Positions 19,107 through 30,470 are shown, numbered from the stretch's first letter. The stretch: DNA of 64,000 bases from Oceanobacillus halotolerans (GCF_010993955.1 NZ_WIXL01000016.1:1-64000), one strand, 5' to 3'. The notes: generated by a model from the sequence alone, not told the origin. Made by a program: numbers and translations.

Positions 19107-19532
19107 GTGGCTAAAAAAGTTATCAAATTAGTGAAATTACAAATTCCAGCAGGTAAAGCTAACCCTGCACCACCAGTGGGACCAGCATTAGGTCAAGCAG
19201 GTATTAATATCATGGGATTTTGTAAAGAATTTAATGCACGTACACAAGACCAAGCTGGTATGATTATTCCGGTAGAAATTACGGTATTTGAAGACCGTTC
19301 ATTTACATTCGTTACAAAAACTCCACCCGCTGCTGTATTGCTTAAAAAAGCAGCAGGTATCGAAACTGCGTCAGGTGAACCAAACCGTAACAAAGTTGCA
19401 AGTGTTAAACGCGATCAAGTAAAAGAAATTGCGGAAACAAAAATGGAAGATTTAAACGCAGCTGATGTGGAAGCAGCAATGCGTATGGTTGAAGGAACTG
19501 CCCGCAGCATGGGTATTACAGTAGAAGACTAA
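19107..19532 (+). CDS. rplK: 50S ribosomal protein L11
   Basis: L11 forms the GTPase-associated centre with 23S rRNA and is needed for RelA activation. The 141-residue protein has the proline-rich N-terminal [19 protein letters not shown] (about 12-30, target of thiopeptides) and the C-terminal rRNA-binding domain ending [10 protein letters not shown] chose GTG 19107 (MAKKVIK), well spaced after TAAGGAGGTG. A terminator-like hairpin and a small repeat separate it from rplA. Confidence 0.97.
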   Translation: MAKKVIKLVKLQIPAGKANPAPPVGPALGQAGINIMGFCKEFNARTQDQAGMIIPVEITVFEDRSFTFVTKTPPAAVLLKKAAGIETASGEPNRNKVASVKRDQVKEIAETKMEDLNAADVEAAMRMVEGTARSMGITVED

Positions 19533-19560
19533 TATCCGTTGTGTATTCATGTGGGGTTTG

Positions 19561-19603
19561 GGTTGCGGTGAAGAATATCATGTTTTTCTCGCAACCTTTT
19601 TTT
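19561..19603 (+). terminator. terminator-like hairpin between rplK and rplA
   Basis: GGTTGCG (19561-19567) pairs with CGCAACC (19590-19596), followed by seven T. The loop is long (22 bases). In most Bacillus rplK and rplA are joined, so some read-through or a separate rplA promoter is implied. Confidence 0.75.
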
Positions 19604-19607
19604 ACAA

Positions 19608-19650
19608 GGTAAGAAAGTATAAAAGACGAGCGAATGCGAGTTTTTCTAAT
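19608..19650 (+). repeat. family A repeat fragment
   Basis: AGGTAAGAAAGTATAAAAGA joined to CGAGCGAATGCGAGTTTTTC and TAAT: just the two end modules of family A (compare 9234 and 9327-9350), with the middle missing. Confidence 0.7.
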
Positions 19651-19796
19651 GAATACCTGTAAGAAGTTTTATCATTTTGAGGAAGAATAAGAGAATTAAT
19701 TCTCTTACTTCTAACCTCTGGCATCTAGAGAAGCGTTTTGGCGTTTTTCTAAGTGGGAGGTATAACCGCTATAACCACAATAGAGGAGGAAATAAA

Positions 19797-20492
19797 ATGG
19801 CTAAGAAAAGTAAAAGATATCAAGAAGCAATTAAGCTTGTTGATCGTACAAAAGCTTATGATATAAATGAAGCAATTGCTTTATTGAAAGAAACTGCTAA
19901 AGCAAATTTCGATGAAACAGTGGAAGCTGCTTTCCGTTTAGGGGTCGATCCTAAAAAAGCAGACCAACAAATTCGTGGAGCACACGTGTTACCTCATGGT
20001 ACTGGTAAAACACAACGCGTATTAGTATTTGCTAAAGGTGATAAAGCGAAAGAAGCTGAAAACGCTGGTGCAGACTATGTTGGAGAACAAGATCTAATTA
20101 ACAAAATCAACCAAGGTTGGTTTGAGTTTGATGTGATCGTTGCAACTCCAGACATGATGGCTGAAGTTGGTAAACTAGGCCGTGTGCTTGGACCAAAAGG
20201 GTTAATGCCAAATCCGAAAACTGGAACTGTGACATTCGAAGTAGATAAAGCGGTAAATGAAATCAAAGCTGGTAAAGTGGAATATCGTGTGGATAAATCA
20301 GCGAACATTCATGTACCAATTGGAAAAATTTCATTTGATAACGAAAAACTAGTTGAAAACTTTAAAGCTATTACCGAAACACTTGTAAAAGCAAAACCAC
20401 AAGCATCTAAAGGTACGTATATGCGTAATGCTTCTGTGACATCTACTATGGGTCCTGGAATTCGTGTTGACGTATCAAGCTTCCGTGCTTAA
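19797..20492 (+). CDS. rplA: 50S ribosomal protein L1
   Basis: L1 forms the mobile L1 stalk and helps move deacylated tRNA from the E site; in many bacteria it also represses its own mRNA. The 231-residue protein has the family segments [36 protein letters not shown] and [26 protein letters not shown] precedes ATG 19797. An upstream in-frame ATG at 19677 would add 40 residues encoded by leader DNA, so I rejected it. Confidence 0.97.
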   Translation: MAKKSKRYQEAIKLVDRTKAYDINEAIALLKETAKANFDETVEAAFRLGVDPKKADQQIRGAHVLPHGTGKTQRVLVFAKGDKAKEAENAGADYVGEQDLINKINQGWFEFDVIVATPDMMAEVGKLGRVLGPKGLMPNPKTGTVTFEVDKAVNEIKAGKVEYRVDKSANIHVPIGKISFDNEKLVENFKAITETLVKAKPQASKGTYMRNASVTSTMGPGIRVDVSSFRA

Positions 20493-20502
20493 TAATTTAG
20501 TG

Positions 20503-20531
20503 TTGACAGGTGTACTAGAAGTCGTTATACT
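20503..20531 (+). promoter_or_regulatory. SigA-type promoter of rplJ-rplL
   Basis: TTGACA (20503-20508) and TATACT (20526-20531) with a 17-base spacer, near-consensus, just after rplA. It drives the L10 leader. Confidence 0.85.
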
Positions 20532-20559
20532 AAAACATGTTGCAAATATATAAAAACGT

Positions 20560-20685
20560 TGTACCGTAGACAGTAGGTGCGAGCTAATCGCTTAATTTCC
20601 TGCCGAGGTGTTTGAATACAAAAAGGGTAATCGGAATACGATTGTCGTTTGTACGAAAGCCTCCATGTCTACATGGGGGCTTTTT
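20560..20685 (+). ncRNA. L10 ribosomal protein leader
   Basis: Matches the L10(L12)4-binding leader of Firmicutes: the block GACAGTAGGTGCGAGCTAAT, then TTTCCTGCCGAGGTG with pairing CAGTAGG/CCTGC. GTAGACA at 20566-20572 can pair with TGTCTAC at 20666-20672, competing with the terminator hairpin at 20659-20685. Excess L10-L12 complex should favour termination. Confidence 0.85.
20659..20685 (+). terminator. L10 leader attenuator hairpin
   Basis: GCCTCCATGT and ACATGGGGGC form the stem, followed by five T. The loop bases also take part in the alternative GTAGACA/TGTCTAC pairing. Confidence 0.85.
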
Positions 20686-20687
20686 CA

Positions 20688-20776
20688 TTGGCAGATAATA
20701 AAGAACTTTCGTATCTGTACAAGAGCAACTAAGGTTTTTTGTTATAAAGGCCTTAGCAAAAGCCAAGTTTTCTAAT
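20688..20776 (+). repeat. family A repeat fragment inside the rplJ leader
   Basis: TTGGCAGATAATAAAG, AAGAGCAACTAAGG and AAAGCCAAGTTTTCTAAT are the middle and end modules of family A (compare 733-800). The fragment sits between the attenuator hairpin and the rplJ ribosome binding site. Confidence 0.72.
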
Positions 20777-20818
20777 CCTCAAAGAACGGTATGATGAATC
20801 TTAATAGGAGGTGGAATA

Positions 20819-21325
20819 ATGTCCAATAGTACGATTATCGAACAAAAGAAACAACTAGTACAAGAAATTGCTGATAAATTCCGTGCTAGTCAATCGACAT
20901 TATTAGTTGATTATCGTGGTCTTGATGTAGCAGAAGTAACAGAATTACGTAAACAGTTACGTGATGCCGGTGTAGAATTCAAGGTATACAAAAACACGAT
21001 GACAAAACGCGCAATAGAAGATGCTGAACTAACAGAGTTAAACGATATTTTAGTTGGTCCAACTGCCATTGCATTTAGTAATGAAGATGTTGTAGCACCA
21101 GCAAAAATTATTAACTCATTTGCGAAAGAACATGATGCGCTAGAAATCAAAGGTGGCGTGATCGAAGGACAAGTTGCAGAACTTGACCAAATCAAAGAAC
21201 TTGCAGATCTACCAAACTACGAAGGTATGGTTTCTATGCTGCTTAGCGTTCTTCAAGCACCAGTACGCAACTTTGCTTATGCTACAAAAGCGATTGCGGA
21301 TCAAAAAGAAGAACAAGGTGCATAA
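20819..21325 (+). CDS. rplJ: 50S ribosomal protein L10
   Basis: L10 anchors the L7/L12 dimers of the ribosomal stalk and acts, with them, as the repressor at the leader upstream. The 168-residue protein has the conserved [20 protein letters not shown] (about 26-45) and YKNTMTKRA segments and a C-terminal helix for L12 binding. TAGGAGGTGG precedes ATG 20819. rplL follows after 54 bases. Confidence 0.97.
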   Translation: MSNSTIIEQKKQLVQEIADKFRASQSTLLVDYRGLDVAEVTELRKQLRDAGVEFKVYKNTMTKRAIEDAELTELNDILVGPTAIAFSNEDVVAPAKIINSFAKEHDALEIKGGVIEGQVAELDQIKELADLPNYEGMVSMLLSVLQAPVRNFAYATKAIADQKEEQGA

Positions 21326-21379
21326 TTTTAGTTTCGTATAAAAATATTTCGGATATAAAAAAAATTAGGAGGAAATAAC

Positions 21380-21745
21380 ATGACTAAAGAGCAAATTATT
21401 GATGCAATTAAAGAAATGTCTGTTTTAGAATTAAACGATCTTGTAAAAGCAATTGAGGAAGAATTCGGCGTAACAGCTGCAGCTCCAGTTGCAGTAGCAG
21501 GTGGCGCTGGCGATGGAGATGCTGCTGAAGAACAAACAGAATTTGACGTAGTATTAGAAAATGCTGGTGCATCTAAAATTAAAGTGGTTAAAGCAGTACG
21601 TGAAATCACTGGTCTTGGCCTTAAAGATGCAAAAGATCTAGTTGATAATGCTCCAAAAGCAATTAAAGAAGGTATTGCGAAAGAAGAAGCTGAAGAGCTT
21701 AAAGGTAAGCTAGAAGAAGCAGGAGCAACAGTAGAAGTTAAGTAA
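21380..21745 (+). CDS. rplL: 50S ribosomal protein L7/L12
   Basis: The multicopy acidic stalk protein that recruits translational GTPases. The 121-residue product has an N-terminal dimerisation domain (1-33), an Ala/Gly hinge ([15 protein letters not shown]) and the C-terminal domain with [27 protein letters not shown] precedes ATG 21380. A hairpin follows, but the T tract is weak. Confidence 0.97.
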   Translation: MTKEQIIDAIKEMSVLELNDLVKAIEEEFGVTAAAPVAVAGGAGDGDAAEEQTEFDVVLENAGASKIKVVKAVREITGLGLKDAKDLVDNAPKAIKEGIAKEEAEELKGKLEEAGATVEVK

Positions 21746-21770
21746 TAGAATTTTATGTAAATTAAATGGG

Positions 21771-21801
21771 GAAGCTCGTCGATTTTTGCGACGGGCTTTC
21801 T
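21771..21801 (+). terminator. hairpin after rplL
   Basis: GAAGCTCGTCG and CGACGGGCTTTC form a stem around ATTTTTG. The tail has few T, so it may be a partial terminator that tunes the high rplL level against downstream expression. Confidence 0.6.
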
Positions 21802-21861
21802 ATATATCAAGAAATATTCTCCATAAAGGCTTTAATAAAATACGATAAAGTAGGTGCCCAA

Positions 21862-22464
21862 ATGACTGAGCATTACTTTTCAAACATTCCCCAATCTAAA
21901 AGTTCACCGAAAACTTGGAAGTATCAATTACGCGGAAAAGAATATACATTTACGAGTGATGTTGGTGTTTTTTCCAAGGATGAGGTTGATTTTGGTTCTC
22001 GATTTCTTGTTGAGAAATTTGAAGAGCCAACGATAGATGGGGATTTTTTAGATCTTGGTTGCGGATATGGACCTCTTGGAATAACATTAGCCGATTATTA
22101 CCCTAATCGACATGTTGTGATGGTTGACGTGAATGAGCGAGCATTAGTGTTAGCGGAAGACAATGCTCGTCAGAACGATATTGATAATGTTGAAGTGAAG
22201 CAGAGTGATCGATTCTCCAGCCTGCTGGACCGTAAGTTTGCCGCCATCATTACAAACCCGCCTATAAGAGCAGGAAAAAGAATAGTTCATGCGATATTGG
22301 AAGAAAGTAAATCTTGCTTATTGGAGCAAGGAGAAATATGGGTCGTTATTCAAAAAAAACAAGGAGCACCTTCAGTAAGGGAAAAACTAAATACGGTATT
22401 TGGCAATGTAGAAGTTGTTGCTCGTAATAAAGGATACTATTTATTAAAAGCCGTTAATGTTTGA
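21862..22464 (+). CDS. ybxB: RsmC-like 16S rRNA methyltransferase (YbxB)
   Basis: A SAM-dependent methyltransferase of the MTS/RsmC family. The 200-residue product has the SAM loop LDLGCGYGPLGITLA (about 60-74) and the TNPPIRAG catalytic motif near 130, typical of base N-methyltransferases; guanine N2 of 16S rRNA is the likely target, by homology. I start at ATG 21862 (MTEHYFS), as in the family; an in-frame ATG at 21766 would start inside the hairpin region. It sits between rplL and rpoB, as in B. subtilis. Confidence 0.9.
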   Translation: MTEHYFSNIPQSKSSPKTWKYQLRGKEYTFTSDVGVFSKDEVDFGSRFLVEKFEEPTIDGDFLDLGCGYGPLGITLADYYPNRHVVMVDVNERALVLAEDNARQNDIDNVEVKQSDRFSSLLDRKFAAIITNPPIRAGKRIVHAILEESKSCLLEQGEIWVVIQKKQGAPSVREKLNTVFGNVEVVARNKGYYLLKAVNV

Positions 22465-22489
22465 CCTTGTATAACACTTATGATAATAT
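22461..22489 (+). promoter_or_regulatory. promoter upstream of rpoB
   Basis: TTGACC (22461-22466) overlaps the stop of the methyltransferase gene. TAATAT (22484-22489) follows after 17 bases, with an extended TG at 22481-22482. It gives a leader of about 350 bases before rpoB. Confidence 0.65.
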
Positions 22490-22843
22490 AATAAAATGCC
22501 AACATGAGACTTCGTTTGTCAAGAGGAAATTTTATCAAAAGTCACATGTATAATTCATTGATTGTCGGAAACACTGATAAAATCGAGAACTTTAGATCAT
22601 AATGATTGATCGATTCTATCTATGTATATAGTATATTTCTAATGAATCAGTTTGATTTGAAAATAAACTTGTGATCGTGTTTTGACATAGGTTTGTTCAG
22701 CATGCATTACATAGCTGGACGAAAAACAGTGGTAGGTAATAGGGGAATATAAAGTATTACATATTTTCCTAACTATAATATATTTTTCACAACAGGATAT
22801 TGCTAAAAATCTTGGAAAATGCTTGATTTAAGGGGTGAAGCAG
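22490..22843 (+). other. long rpoB leader
   Basis: No open frame, repeat copy or known RNA motif was recognised in these 354 bases. A second possible promoter begins TTGACA at 22682, but no good -10 box follows. The unusual length suggests a regulatory leader, but nothing specific can be shown. Confidence 0.4.
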
Positions 22844-25800
22844 TTGACAGGTCATCTAGTTCAATATGGACGGCACCGCCAACGCAGGAGCTATGCACGA
22901 ATCAGTGAGGTATTAGAATTACCAAATCTAATTGAAATCCAAACCGCTTCGTATGAATGGTTTTTAGAAGAAGGTTTGAGGGAAATGTTTAAAGACATTT
23001 CACCAATTGAGGATTTTACAGGAAACCTATCGTTAGAGTTTATTGACTATAGTTTAGGTGATCCTAAATACCCTGTAGAAGAATCAAAGGAAAGAGATGT
23101 AACGTATAATGCTCCACTTCGCGTAAAGGTTCGTTTAATTAACAATGAAACTGGCGAGGTAAAAGAACAAGAAGTGTTTATGGGTGATTTCCCATTAATG
23201 ACGGATACGGGGACGTTTGTGATCAATGGAGCAGAACGTGTTATTGTTTCACAACTTGTTCGTTCACCTAGTGTTTATTTCAGTGAAAAAATAGATAAAA
23301 ACGGAAAAAGAGGTATAACGGCTACTGTTATTCCCAATCGTGGTGCATGGTTGGAATTTGAAACAGATGCCAAGGATGTAGCCTATGTCCGTATCGACCG
23401 TACACGTAAACTGCCAATCACCGTGCTTTTACGTGCTCTTGGATTTGGAACAGATCAAGAAATTTTAGATCTTATTGGTGATAATGAGTACTTAAAAAAT
23501 ACGTTAGAAAAAGACAATACTGAAACATCCGAAAAAGCGTTGTTAGAAATCTATGAACGATTACGCCCTGGAGAACCGCCAACCGTTGATAATGCGAAGA
23601 GTTTATTGGTATCAAGATTTTTTGATCCAAAACGATATGACTTAGCACATGTCGGTCGCTATAAAATGAATAAGAAATTGGATATTAAAGATCGGTTGTT
23701 TAATCAAGTATTAGCTGAACCAGTTGTTGATCCAGAAACAGGGGAAGTTATTGCGGAAAAAGGGGATAAATTAGAACGGAAATTGCTAAACAAAATTATT
23801 CCTTTATTAGAAGATGAGGAAGAGATGTTTGGAGAAAGGGTTCTAGAACCGAATGATGGTGTACTAGAAGAGCCAATTCGCCTTCAATCTGTAAAAATTG
23901 TTGACCCAACGGATCCGAGTGGTGAAAGAGAATTAAATGTAATTGGAAATGCTAGTATCGACTCGGATGTTAAATACATTACACCAGCAGATATTTTGTC
24001 TGCTATTAGCTATTTCTTTAACCTATTACATCGCGTAGGAAATACGGATGATATTGACCATTTAGGGAATCGTCGTTTACGTTCTGTTGGGGAATTATTA
24101 CAAAACCAATTCCGCATCGGCCTTTCACGAATGGAACGTGTTGTACGGGAACGGATGTCGATTCAAGATACGTCTAGTATTACACCGCAACAACTAATTA
24201 ATATAAGACCAGTGATTGCATCTATTAAAGAATTCTTTGGTAGCTCACAGCTTTCACAGTTCATGGATCAAACGAATCCATTGGCAGAGTTAACACATAA
24301 GCGTCGTTTATCTGCATTAGGACCGGGCGGTTTAACCCGTGAACGTGCTGGATTTGAAGTTCGTGATGTTCACTATTCTCACTATGGTCGAATGTGTCCA
24401 ATTGAAACCCCAGAAGGGCCAAACATTGGGTTGATTAACTCATTATCAAGTTATGCCAAAGTAAACAAGTTTGGTTTTATCGAAACGCCATATCGTCGAG
24501 TTGACCCAGAAACAGGTAAAGTTACAGCGGAATTCGATTATCTTACAGCGGATGAGGAAGATAATTACGTTGTCGCACAGGCGAATGCAAACCTAACAGA
24601 AGACGGCTATTTTGCAGATGAAGAAGTAATTGCTCGTTTTCGTGGTGAAAATACAGTAGTTCCTCGTGATCAAATTGATTACATGGACGTATCACCAAAA
24701 CAGGTCGTATCTGCTGCAACAGCATGTATTCCATTCTTAGAAAATGATGACTCAAACCGTGCGTTGATGGGTGCAAACATGCAACGCCAAGCAGTTCCAT
24801 TATTAAATCCAGAAGCACCAATTGTAGGTACTGGTATGGAACATGTGAATGGAAAAGATTCAGGTGCATCCATTATTGCTCGTCATGATGGAATTGTAGA
24901 ACGTGTGGAAGCAAAAGAAGTCCATGTCCGCCGCTTAACGGAAGTAGACGGAAAAGAAGTGAAAGGTGATGTGGATCGATACCGACTACAAAAGTATATT
25001 CGTTCAAACCAAGGAACGTGTTACAACCAAAAACCAATCGTTAGTGAAGGTGACCGCGTTACAAAAGGAGAAATTCTAGCAGATGGTCCTTCCATGGATA
25101 ATGGAGAACTAGCATTAGGCCGCAATGTATTAGTTGGTTTTATGACATGGGAAGGGTATAACTACGAGGATGCCATTATTATGAGCGAACGCTTGGTAAA
25201 AGATGATGTGTATACTTCCATTCATATAGAGGAGTACGAATCAGAGTCCCGCGATACAAAATTAGGGCCTGAAGAAATCACACGTGATATACCAAATGTT
25301 GGGGAAGATGCCTTAAAAAATTTGAATGAACAAGGTATTATTCGTGTTGGTGCTGAAGTAACAGACGGAGATATTTTGGTAGGAAAAGTAACACCAAAAG
25401 GGGTTACAGAACTATCGGCTGAGGAGCGTTTGTTACATGCAATTTTTGGTGAGAAGGCTCGTGAAGTAAGGGATACATCATTACGTGTACCACATGGTGC
25501 AGGTGGAATTGTCCATGATGTAAAAATCTTTAACCGTGAAGATGGTGACGAGTTACCGCCAGGTGTTAATCAACTTGTTCGTGTATATATTGTTCAAAAA
25601 CGGAAAATACACGAGGGAGATAAAATGGCAGGACGGCACGGGAACAAAGGTGTTATTTCTAAAATTTTACCTGAGGAAGATATGCCATTCTTACCTGATG
25701 GAACACCAATCGACATCATGCTCAACCCATTAGGGGTACCATCTCGTATGAATATTGGACAGGTGTTTGAGTTACACCTTGGAATGGCAGCTCGTGAACT

Positions 25801-26380
25801 AGGTATCCATGTTGCTTCACCAGTATTTGATGGTGCTAATGAACAGGATGTTTGGGACACACTAGAAGAAGCTGGTATGCCTAGAGATGCGAAAACTGTT
25901 CTTTATGATGGTAGATCTGGTGAACCATTTGACAACCGTGTTTCTGTCGGTGTCATGTATATGATCAAACTGGCACACATGGTAGATGATAAACTACATG
26001 CTCGTTCAACAGGACCATATTCACTTGTTACCCAACAACCACTTGGTGGTAAAGCACAGTTTGGTGGACAGCGTTTTGGTGAAATGGAGGTATGGGCACT
26101 TGAAGCATATGGTGCAGCATACACATTACAAGAGATTCTAACAGTAAAATCGGACGATGTTGTTGGTCGTGTGAAAACGTATGAATCGATTGTGAAGGGT
26201 GATAATGTTTCAGAGCCTGGAGTACCTGAATCGTTTAAAGTGTTAATTAAGGAATTACAAAGTCTTGGTATGGATGTTAAGATGCTTTCTAGTGATGAGG
26301 AAGAAATCGAATTCCGTGAATTAGAAGAAGAAGAAACACAAGCTGCTAGTAAGCTTAATTTAGAAGTAGAAGAAAACTAA
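22844..26380 (+). CDS. rpoB: RNA polymerase beta subunit
   Basis: Catalytic beta subunit. The 1178-residue protein carries the rifampicin-binding cluster ([20 protein letters not shown], then [11 protein letters not shown]) with residues typical of sensitive wild types, the [15 protein letters not shown] segment, [11 protein letters not shown], and the C-terminal [20 protein letters not shown] chose TTG 22844 ([13 protein letters not shown]), as in B. subtilis, because AAGGGGTGA lies at the right distance; GTG 22835 overlaps that ribosome binding site. rpoC follows after 89 bases containing a hairpin. Confidence 0.98.
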   Translation: MTGHLVQYGRHRQRRSYARISEVLELPNLIEIQTASYEWFLEEGLREMFKDISPIEDFTGNLSLEFIDYSLGDPKYPVEESKERDVTYNAPLRVKVRLINNETGEVKEQEVFMGDFPLMTDTGTFVINGAERVIVSQLVRSPSVYFSEKIDKNGKRGITATVIPNRGAWLEFETDAKDVAYVRIDRTRKLPITVLLRALGFGTDQEILDLIGDNEYLKNTLEKDNTETSEKALLEIYERLRPGEPPTVDNAKSLLVSRFFDPKRYDLAHVGRYKMNKKLDIKDRLFNQVLAEPVVDPETGEVIAEKGDKLERKLLNKIIPLLEDEEEMFGERVLEPNDGVLEEPIRLQSVKIVDPTDPSGERELNVIGNASIDSDVKYITPADILSAISYFFNLLHRVGNTDDIDHLGNRRLRSVGELLQNQFRIGLSRMERVVRERMSIQDTSSITPQQLINIRPVIASIKEFFGSSQLSQFMDQTNPLAELTHKRRLSALGPGGLTRERAGFEVRDVHYSHYGRMCPIETPEGPNIGLINSLSSYAKVNKFGFIETPYRRVDPETGKVTAEFDYLTADEEDNYVVAQANANLTEDGYFADEEVIARFRGENTVVPRDQIDYMDVSPKQVVSAATACIPFLENDDSNRALMGANMQRQAVPLLNPEAPIVGTGMEHVNGKDSGASIIARHDGIVERVEAKEVHVRRLTEVDGKEVKGDVDRYRLQKYIRSNQGTCYNQKPIVSEGDRVTKGEILADGPSMDNGELALGRNVLVGFMTWEGYNYEDAIIMSERLVKDDVYTSIHIEEYESESRDTKLGPEEITRDIPNVGEDALKNLNEQGIIRVGAEVTDGDILVGKVTPKGVTELSAEERLLHAIFGEKAREVRDTSLRVPHGAGGIVHDVKIFNREDGDELPPGVNQLVRVYIVQKRKIHEGDKMAGRHGNKGVISKILPEEDMPFLPDGTPIDIMLNPLGVPSRMNIGQVFELHLGMAARELGIHVASPVFDGANEQDVWDTLEEAGMPRDAKTVLYDGRSGEPFDNRVSVGVMYMIKLAHMVDDKLHARSTGPYSLVTQQPLGGKAQFGGQRFGEMEVWALEAYGAAYTLQEILTVKSDDVVGRVKTYESIVKGDNVSEPGVPESFKVLIKELQSLGMDVKMLSSDEEEIEFRELEEEETQAASKLNLEVEEN

Positions 26381-26387
26381 AAGGTAT

Positions 26388-26423
26388 GGAGTGTGGATCA
26401 ACGGAGATCCTACTCCCCTTTTT
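26388..26423 (+). terminator. terminator-like hairpin between rpoB and rpoC
   Basis: GGAGTGTGGATC pairs with GATCCTACTCC with a one-base mismatch, followed by CCTTTTT. It could cause partial termination or protect the rpoB 3' end after processing. Confidence 0.55.
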
Positions 26424-26469
26424 CGACATAAGTTTGTAAATCTATGGACACTAAAAGGGAGGTAGACCC

Positions 26470-29400
26470 TTGCTAGATGTAAATAACTTTGAGTATATGA
26501 AAATTGGCTTAGCTTCACCAGAAAAAATTCGTTCTTGGTCTTTTGGTGAGGTAAAGAAACCAGAAACCATTAATTATCGTACATTGAAGCCTGAAAAAGA
26601 TGGACTATTTTGTGAGCGTATATTTGGACCACAAAAAGACTGGGAATGTCATTGTGGAAAATATAAACGTGTACGATACAAAGGTGTAGTCTGTGATCGT
26701 TGTGGAGTAGAAGTAACGAAAGCGAAAGTTCGTCGTGAGCGTATGGGTCATATTGAATTAGCTGCACCAGTATCCCATATCTGGTATTTTAAGGGAATAC
26801 CAAGTCGTATGGGTCTTGTGTTAGATATGTCCCCACGTGCATTAGAAGAGGTCATTTATTTTGCGGCTTACATCGTAACAGAGGCAGGAGATACTCCATT
26901 AGAGAAAAAACAACTACTTTCTGAAAAAGAATACCGTTCTTACTATGATAAATACGGTAAATCATTCAAAGCGCAAATGGGTGCGGAGGCAATACGTAAA
27001 CTATTGCAAGATATTGATCTTGAAAAAGAAGTAGACACATTAAGAGAAGAACTGAAGACAGCACAAGGACAACGCCGTACACGTGCAATAAAACGTTTAG
27101 AAGTGTTGGAGTCATTCCGTCACTCTGGAAATGATCCATCATGGATGATTTTAGATGTATTACCGATTATTCCACCAGAGATAAGACCAATGGTACAGCT
27201 TGATGGAGGACGTTTCGCTACTTCTGATTTAAATGACTTATATCGTCGTGTTATTAATCGAAATAATCGGTTAAAACGGTTATTGGATCTAGGGGCACCA
27301 ACCATTATTGTGCAAAATGAAAAGCGCATGCTACAAGAAGCAGTTGATGCATTAATTGACAATGGACGACGTGGTCGACCTGTAACTGGTCCTGGAAATA
27401 GACCATTAAAATCCTTATCCCATATGTTGAAAGGGAAACAAGGTCGTTTCCGTCAAAACTTACTTGGAAAACGTGTTGATTATTCTGGCCGTTCTGTAAT
27501 CGTTGTTGGACCTAGCTTAAAAATGTATCAGTGTGGCTTGCCGAAAGAGATGGCGTTAGAATTATTTAAACCATTCGTCATGAAAGAGCTTGTGGAAAAA
27601 GGAATTGCTCATAATATTAAATCAGCAAAACGTAAAATCGAGCGGGTTCATCCTGATGTATGGGATGTCTTAGAAGAAGTCATTAAAGAACATCCTGTGT
27701 TATTAAACCGTGCACCGACATTGCACCGTTTAGGTATTCAAGCTTTTGAACCTACATTAGTAGAAGGACGCGCAATTCGCCTGCATCCATTGGTATGTAC
27801 CGCATACAATGCCGACTTTGATGGTGACCAAATGGCGGTCCACGTACCTTTATCATCAGAAGCACAAGCAGAAGCGCGTATTTTGATGTTAGCTGCACAA
27901 AACATCTTAAATCCAAAAGATGGAAAACCAGTTGTAACTCCTTCACAGGATATGGTATTAGGAAATTATTACTTAACGATGGAACGTGAAGAGGCAGTTG
28001 GTGAAGGTAGTGTATTCAAAGATTTAAACGAAGCACTACTGGCATATCAAAACGGGTATGTACATTTGCATACTAGAATTGCGGTTCAGGCTTCTAGTCT
28101 GGATAAGAAGGTCTTTTCTGAAAAGCAAAATAGTCAACTGCTAATAACAACAGTTGGAAAACTTATTTTTAACGATATATTGCCAGATTCATTCCCTTAT
28201 ATTAACGAACCAACTCAAACCAACCTAGAAGTGGAAACACCAGAAAAATATTTTGTTGATAGTTCTACAAATGTGAAAGAGGAAATTCAACAACGCGACA
28301 TTATTAAGCCATTTAAAAAAGGCTTTCTCGGTGATGTTATCGCAGAAGTCTTTAAACGATTCAAAATCAGCGAAACATCAAAAATGCTCGACCGCATGAA
28401 AGATTTAGGGTTCAGTTATTCCACAAAAGCTGGTATGACAGTTGGTGTTTCGGATATCGTTGTCTTGAAAGAGAAAGAAGAAATACTAGAAGAATCACAG
28501 AAGAAAGTGGATAACGTATTAAAACAATTCAGACGTGGTCTAATAACAGACGAAGAACGCTACGACCGTGTTATTGCTGTTTGGTCACAAGCGAAAGATG
28601 ATATTCAAGATAAATTGATGCAGTCCTTGAGTCATCGAAACCCTATCTTTATGATGAGTGACTCAGGAGCAAGGGGTAACGCTTCAAACTTTACACAGCT
28701 CGCTGGTATGCGTGGTTTAATGGCAAACCCAGCTGGTAAGATTATCGAGCTCCCAATTAAATCTAGCTTCCGTGAAGGGTTAACCGTGTTAGAATACTTT
28801 ATTTCAACACATGGTGCTCGTAAAGGTCTAGCTGATACTGCATTGAAGACGGCAGACTCAGGTTACTTGACACGTCGTCTAGTTGATGTTGCACAAGACG
28901 TTATTGTACGTGAAGCTGATTGCGGAACAGATCGTGGATTGACTGTATCCGCATTAACGGATGGAACAGAAGTAATTGAACCGTTATTTGATCGTTTAGT
29001 CGGACGTACTGCTTTCCAAACTGTCCGTCATCCGGAATCAGGTGATGTGATTGTAGATATAGATAGGGTTATTTCGGAAGACCAAGCAAAAGAAATTGTG
29101 GAATCTGGAATAGAAAAAGTAATGATCAGAACAGCATTTACATGTAATACGAAACATGGTGTATGTCAAAAATGTTATGGCCGCAACTTAGCTACAGGTG
29201 ATGAGGTTGAGGTTGGTGAAGCAGTAGGTATTATTGCTGCACAATCGATCGGTGAACCAGGTACACAGTTAACAATGCGTACCTTCCATACAGGTGGTGT
29301 AGCAGGTGATGACATCACACAAGGTTTACCACGTATCCAAGAATTGTTTGAAGCGCGTAACCCGAAAGGTCAGGCTGTTATAAGTGAGTTAAAAGGTACT

Positions 29401-30081
29401 GTACAAGAAGTGAAAGAAGGAAAGGATAAACAAGAAATTGTTATTCAAGGTGATGTGGAAACACAAAGCTACCCAATTCCTTATAATGCACGCATGAAGG
29501 TATCAATTGGAGATCAAGTTATAGCAGGTCAAGGGTTGACAGAGGGCTCTATTGATCCAAAAGAACTCCTTCGTGTACAAGGAGTAGATGGTGTACAAAA
29601 CTACCTACTACGAGAAGTACAGCGGGTTTACCGTATGCAAGGGGTAGAAATTGGAGATAAACACGTAGAGGTAATGGTGCGTCAAATGTTACGTAAAATA
29701 CGAGTGATGGACGCTGGAGATACATCTGTTTTACCAGGTTCATTACTAGAAATTCACCAATTTAAAGATGCGAACCAAAATGTCTTATTAGAAGGAAACC
29801 AACCAGCAGTTGGCAAGCCTGTCATTTTAGGAATCACAAAAGCTTCTCTTGAAACAGATTCATTCCTATCGGCAGCTTCTTTCCAAGAAACAACAAGAGT
29901 ATTAACAGATGCAGCCATCAAAGGAAAACGGGATGAGTTACTCGGACTTAAAGAGAATGTTATCATCGGTAAACTTGTTCCTGCTGGTACAGGAATGCAA
30001 CGCTACCGTAAGATTGAAGCAGAACTTGATGAGCCAGAAGAAGTAGAAGAAGACGAAGTTACAGAAGAAACCGTTCAGTAA
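26470..30081 (+). CDS. rpoC: RNA polymerase beta' subunit
   Basis: Catalytic beta' subunit, 1203 residues. The N-terminal zinc ribbon [21 protein letters not shown] (about 58-78), the Mg-binding [12 protein letters not shown] (about 449-460), the trigger-loop region [11 protein letters not shown] and the second zinc site [14 protein letters not shown] are all present. The start is TTG 26470 ([10 protein letters not shown]), after GGGAGG. A highly acidic tail ends the protein. An L7Ae-like gene follows with its own promoter. Confidence 0.98.
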   Translation: MLDVNNFEYMKIGLASPEKIRSWSFGEVKKPETINYRTLKPEKDGLFCERIFGPQKDWECHCGKYKRVRYKGVVCDRCGVEVTKAKVRRERMGHIELAAPVSHIWYFKGIPSRMGLVLDMSPRALEEVIYFAAYIVTEAGDTPLEKKQLLSEKEYRSYYDKYGKSFKAQMGAEAIRKLLQDIDLEKEVDTLREELKTAQGQRRTRAIKRLEVLESFRHSGNDPSWMILDVLPIIPPEIRPMVQLDGGRFATSDLNDLYRRVINRNNRLKRLLDLGAPTIIVQNEKRMLQEAVDALIDNGRRGRPVTGPGNRPLKSLSHMLKGKQGRFRQNLLGKRVDYSGRSVIVVGPSLKMYQCGLPKEMALELFKPFVMKELVEKGIAHNIKSAKRKIERVHPDVWDVLEEVIKEHPVLLNRAPTLHRLGIQAFEPTLVEGRAIRLHPLVCTAYNADFDGDQMAVHVPLSSEAQAEARILMLAAQNILNPKDGKPVVTPSQDMVLGNYYLTMEREEAVGEGSVFKDLNEALLAYQNGYVHLHTRIAVQASSLDKKVFSEKQNSQLLITTVGKLIFNDILPDSFPYINEPTQTNLEVETPEKYFVDSSTNVKEEIQQRDIIKPFKKGFLGDVIAEVFKRFKISETSKMLDRMKDLGFSYSTKAGMTVGVSDIVVLKEKEEILEESQKKVDNVLKQFRRGLITDEERYDRVIAVWSQAKDDIQDKLMQSLSHRNPIFMMSDSGARGNASNFTQLAGMRGLMANPAGKIIELPIKSSFREGLTVLEYFISTHGARKGLADTALKTADSGYLTRRLVDVAQDVIVREADCGTDRGLTVSALTDGTEVIEPLFDRLVGRTAFQTVRHPESGDVIVDIDRVISEDQAKEIVESGIEKVMIRTAFTCNTKHGVCQKCYGRNLATGDEVEVGEAVGIIAAQSIGEPGTQLTMRTFHTGGVAGDDITQGLPRIQELFEARNPKGQAVISELKGTVQEVKEGKDKQEIVIQGDVETQSYPIPYNARMKVSIGDQVIAGQGLTEGSIDPKELLRVQGVDGVQNYLLREVQRVYRMQGVEIGDKHVEVMVRQMLRKIRVMDAGDTSVLPGSLLEIHQFKDANQNVLLEGNQPAVGKPVILGITKASLETDSFLSAASFQETTRVLTDAAIKGKRDELLGLKENVIIGKLVPAGTGMQRYRKIEAELDEPEEVEEDEVTEETVQ

Positions 30082-30110
30082 TTGAATTTAATTGCAGGTG
30101 ATAGAGGATT

Positions 30111-30188
30111 ATCGGAAGCACCAAAAATTCATGATATATAGTTGACATTCAAAATGGAGAATGGTACTATATTCAAGGTGCTTCCGAT
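30111..30188. repeat. perfect 12-bp inverted repeat flanking a promoter
   Basis: ATCGGAAGCACC (30111-30122) and GGTGCTTCCGAT (30177-30188) are exact reverse complements, 54 bases apart, and bracket the promoter at 30142-30170. In read-through RNA from rpoC they would form a long-range stem. Confidence 0.85.
30142..30170 (+). promoter_or_regulatory. SigA-type promoter of the L7Ae-like gene and str operon
   Basis: TTGACA (30142-30147) and TACTAT (30165-30170), spacer 17, enclosed by the inverted repeat noted above. Confidence 0.8.
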
Positions 30189-30215
30189 TACCTTGTTGCT
30201 TTGGAGGATATATAC

Positions 30216-30470
30216 ATGTCTTATGAAAAAGTAACCCAATTACGTTCTAGAATCATTATCGGAACAAAACAGACACTTAAGGCTATGAAAAATGGCGATA
30301 TAAGTGAAGTGTATATTGCTGATGATGCAAATGGGCAAATAACACAAAAAGTAGTTAATTTAGCAGAAGAACTAAATATACCATGTCATCGAGTAGATTC
30401 AATGAAAAAGCTCGGAGCGGCTTGTGGAATCGATGTAGGTGCATCTACTGCAGCGATAAAAAAACAGTAG
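30216..30470 (+). CDS. rplGB: L7Ae-family K-turn-binding ribosomal protein (YbxF)
   Basis: An 84-residue L7Ae/L30e-like protein that, in B. subtilis YbxF, binds kink-turn RNA. The fold is shown by RSRIIIGTKQTLKAMKNGDI, VYIADDAN and LGAACGIDVGASTAAI. I chose ATG 30216 (MSYEKVTQ), seven bases after GGAGG; TTG 30201 overlaps that site. It lies between rpoC and rpsL, the usual Bacillus position, about 140 bases before rpsL. Confidence 0.93.
   Translation: MSYEKVTQLRSRIIIGTKQTLKAMKNGDISEVYIADDANGQITQKVVNLAEELNIPCHRVDSMKKLGAACGIDVGASTAAIKKQ

Noticed and set aside
19677-19796. in-frame N-terminal extension of rplA
   Set aside because: A strong ribosome binding site precedes ATG 19797, and the extension is not part of L1.
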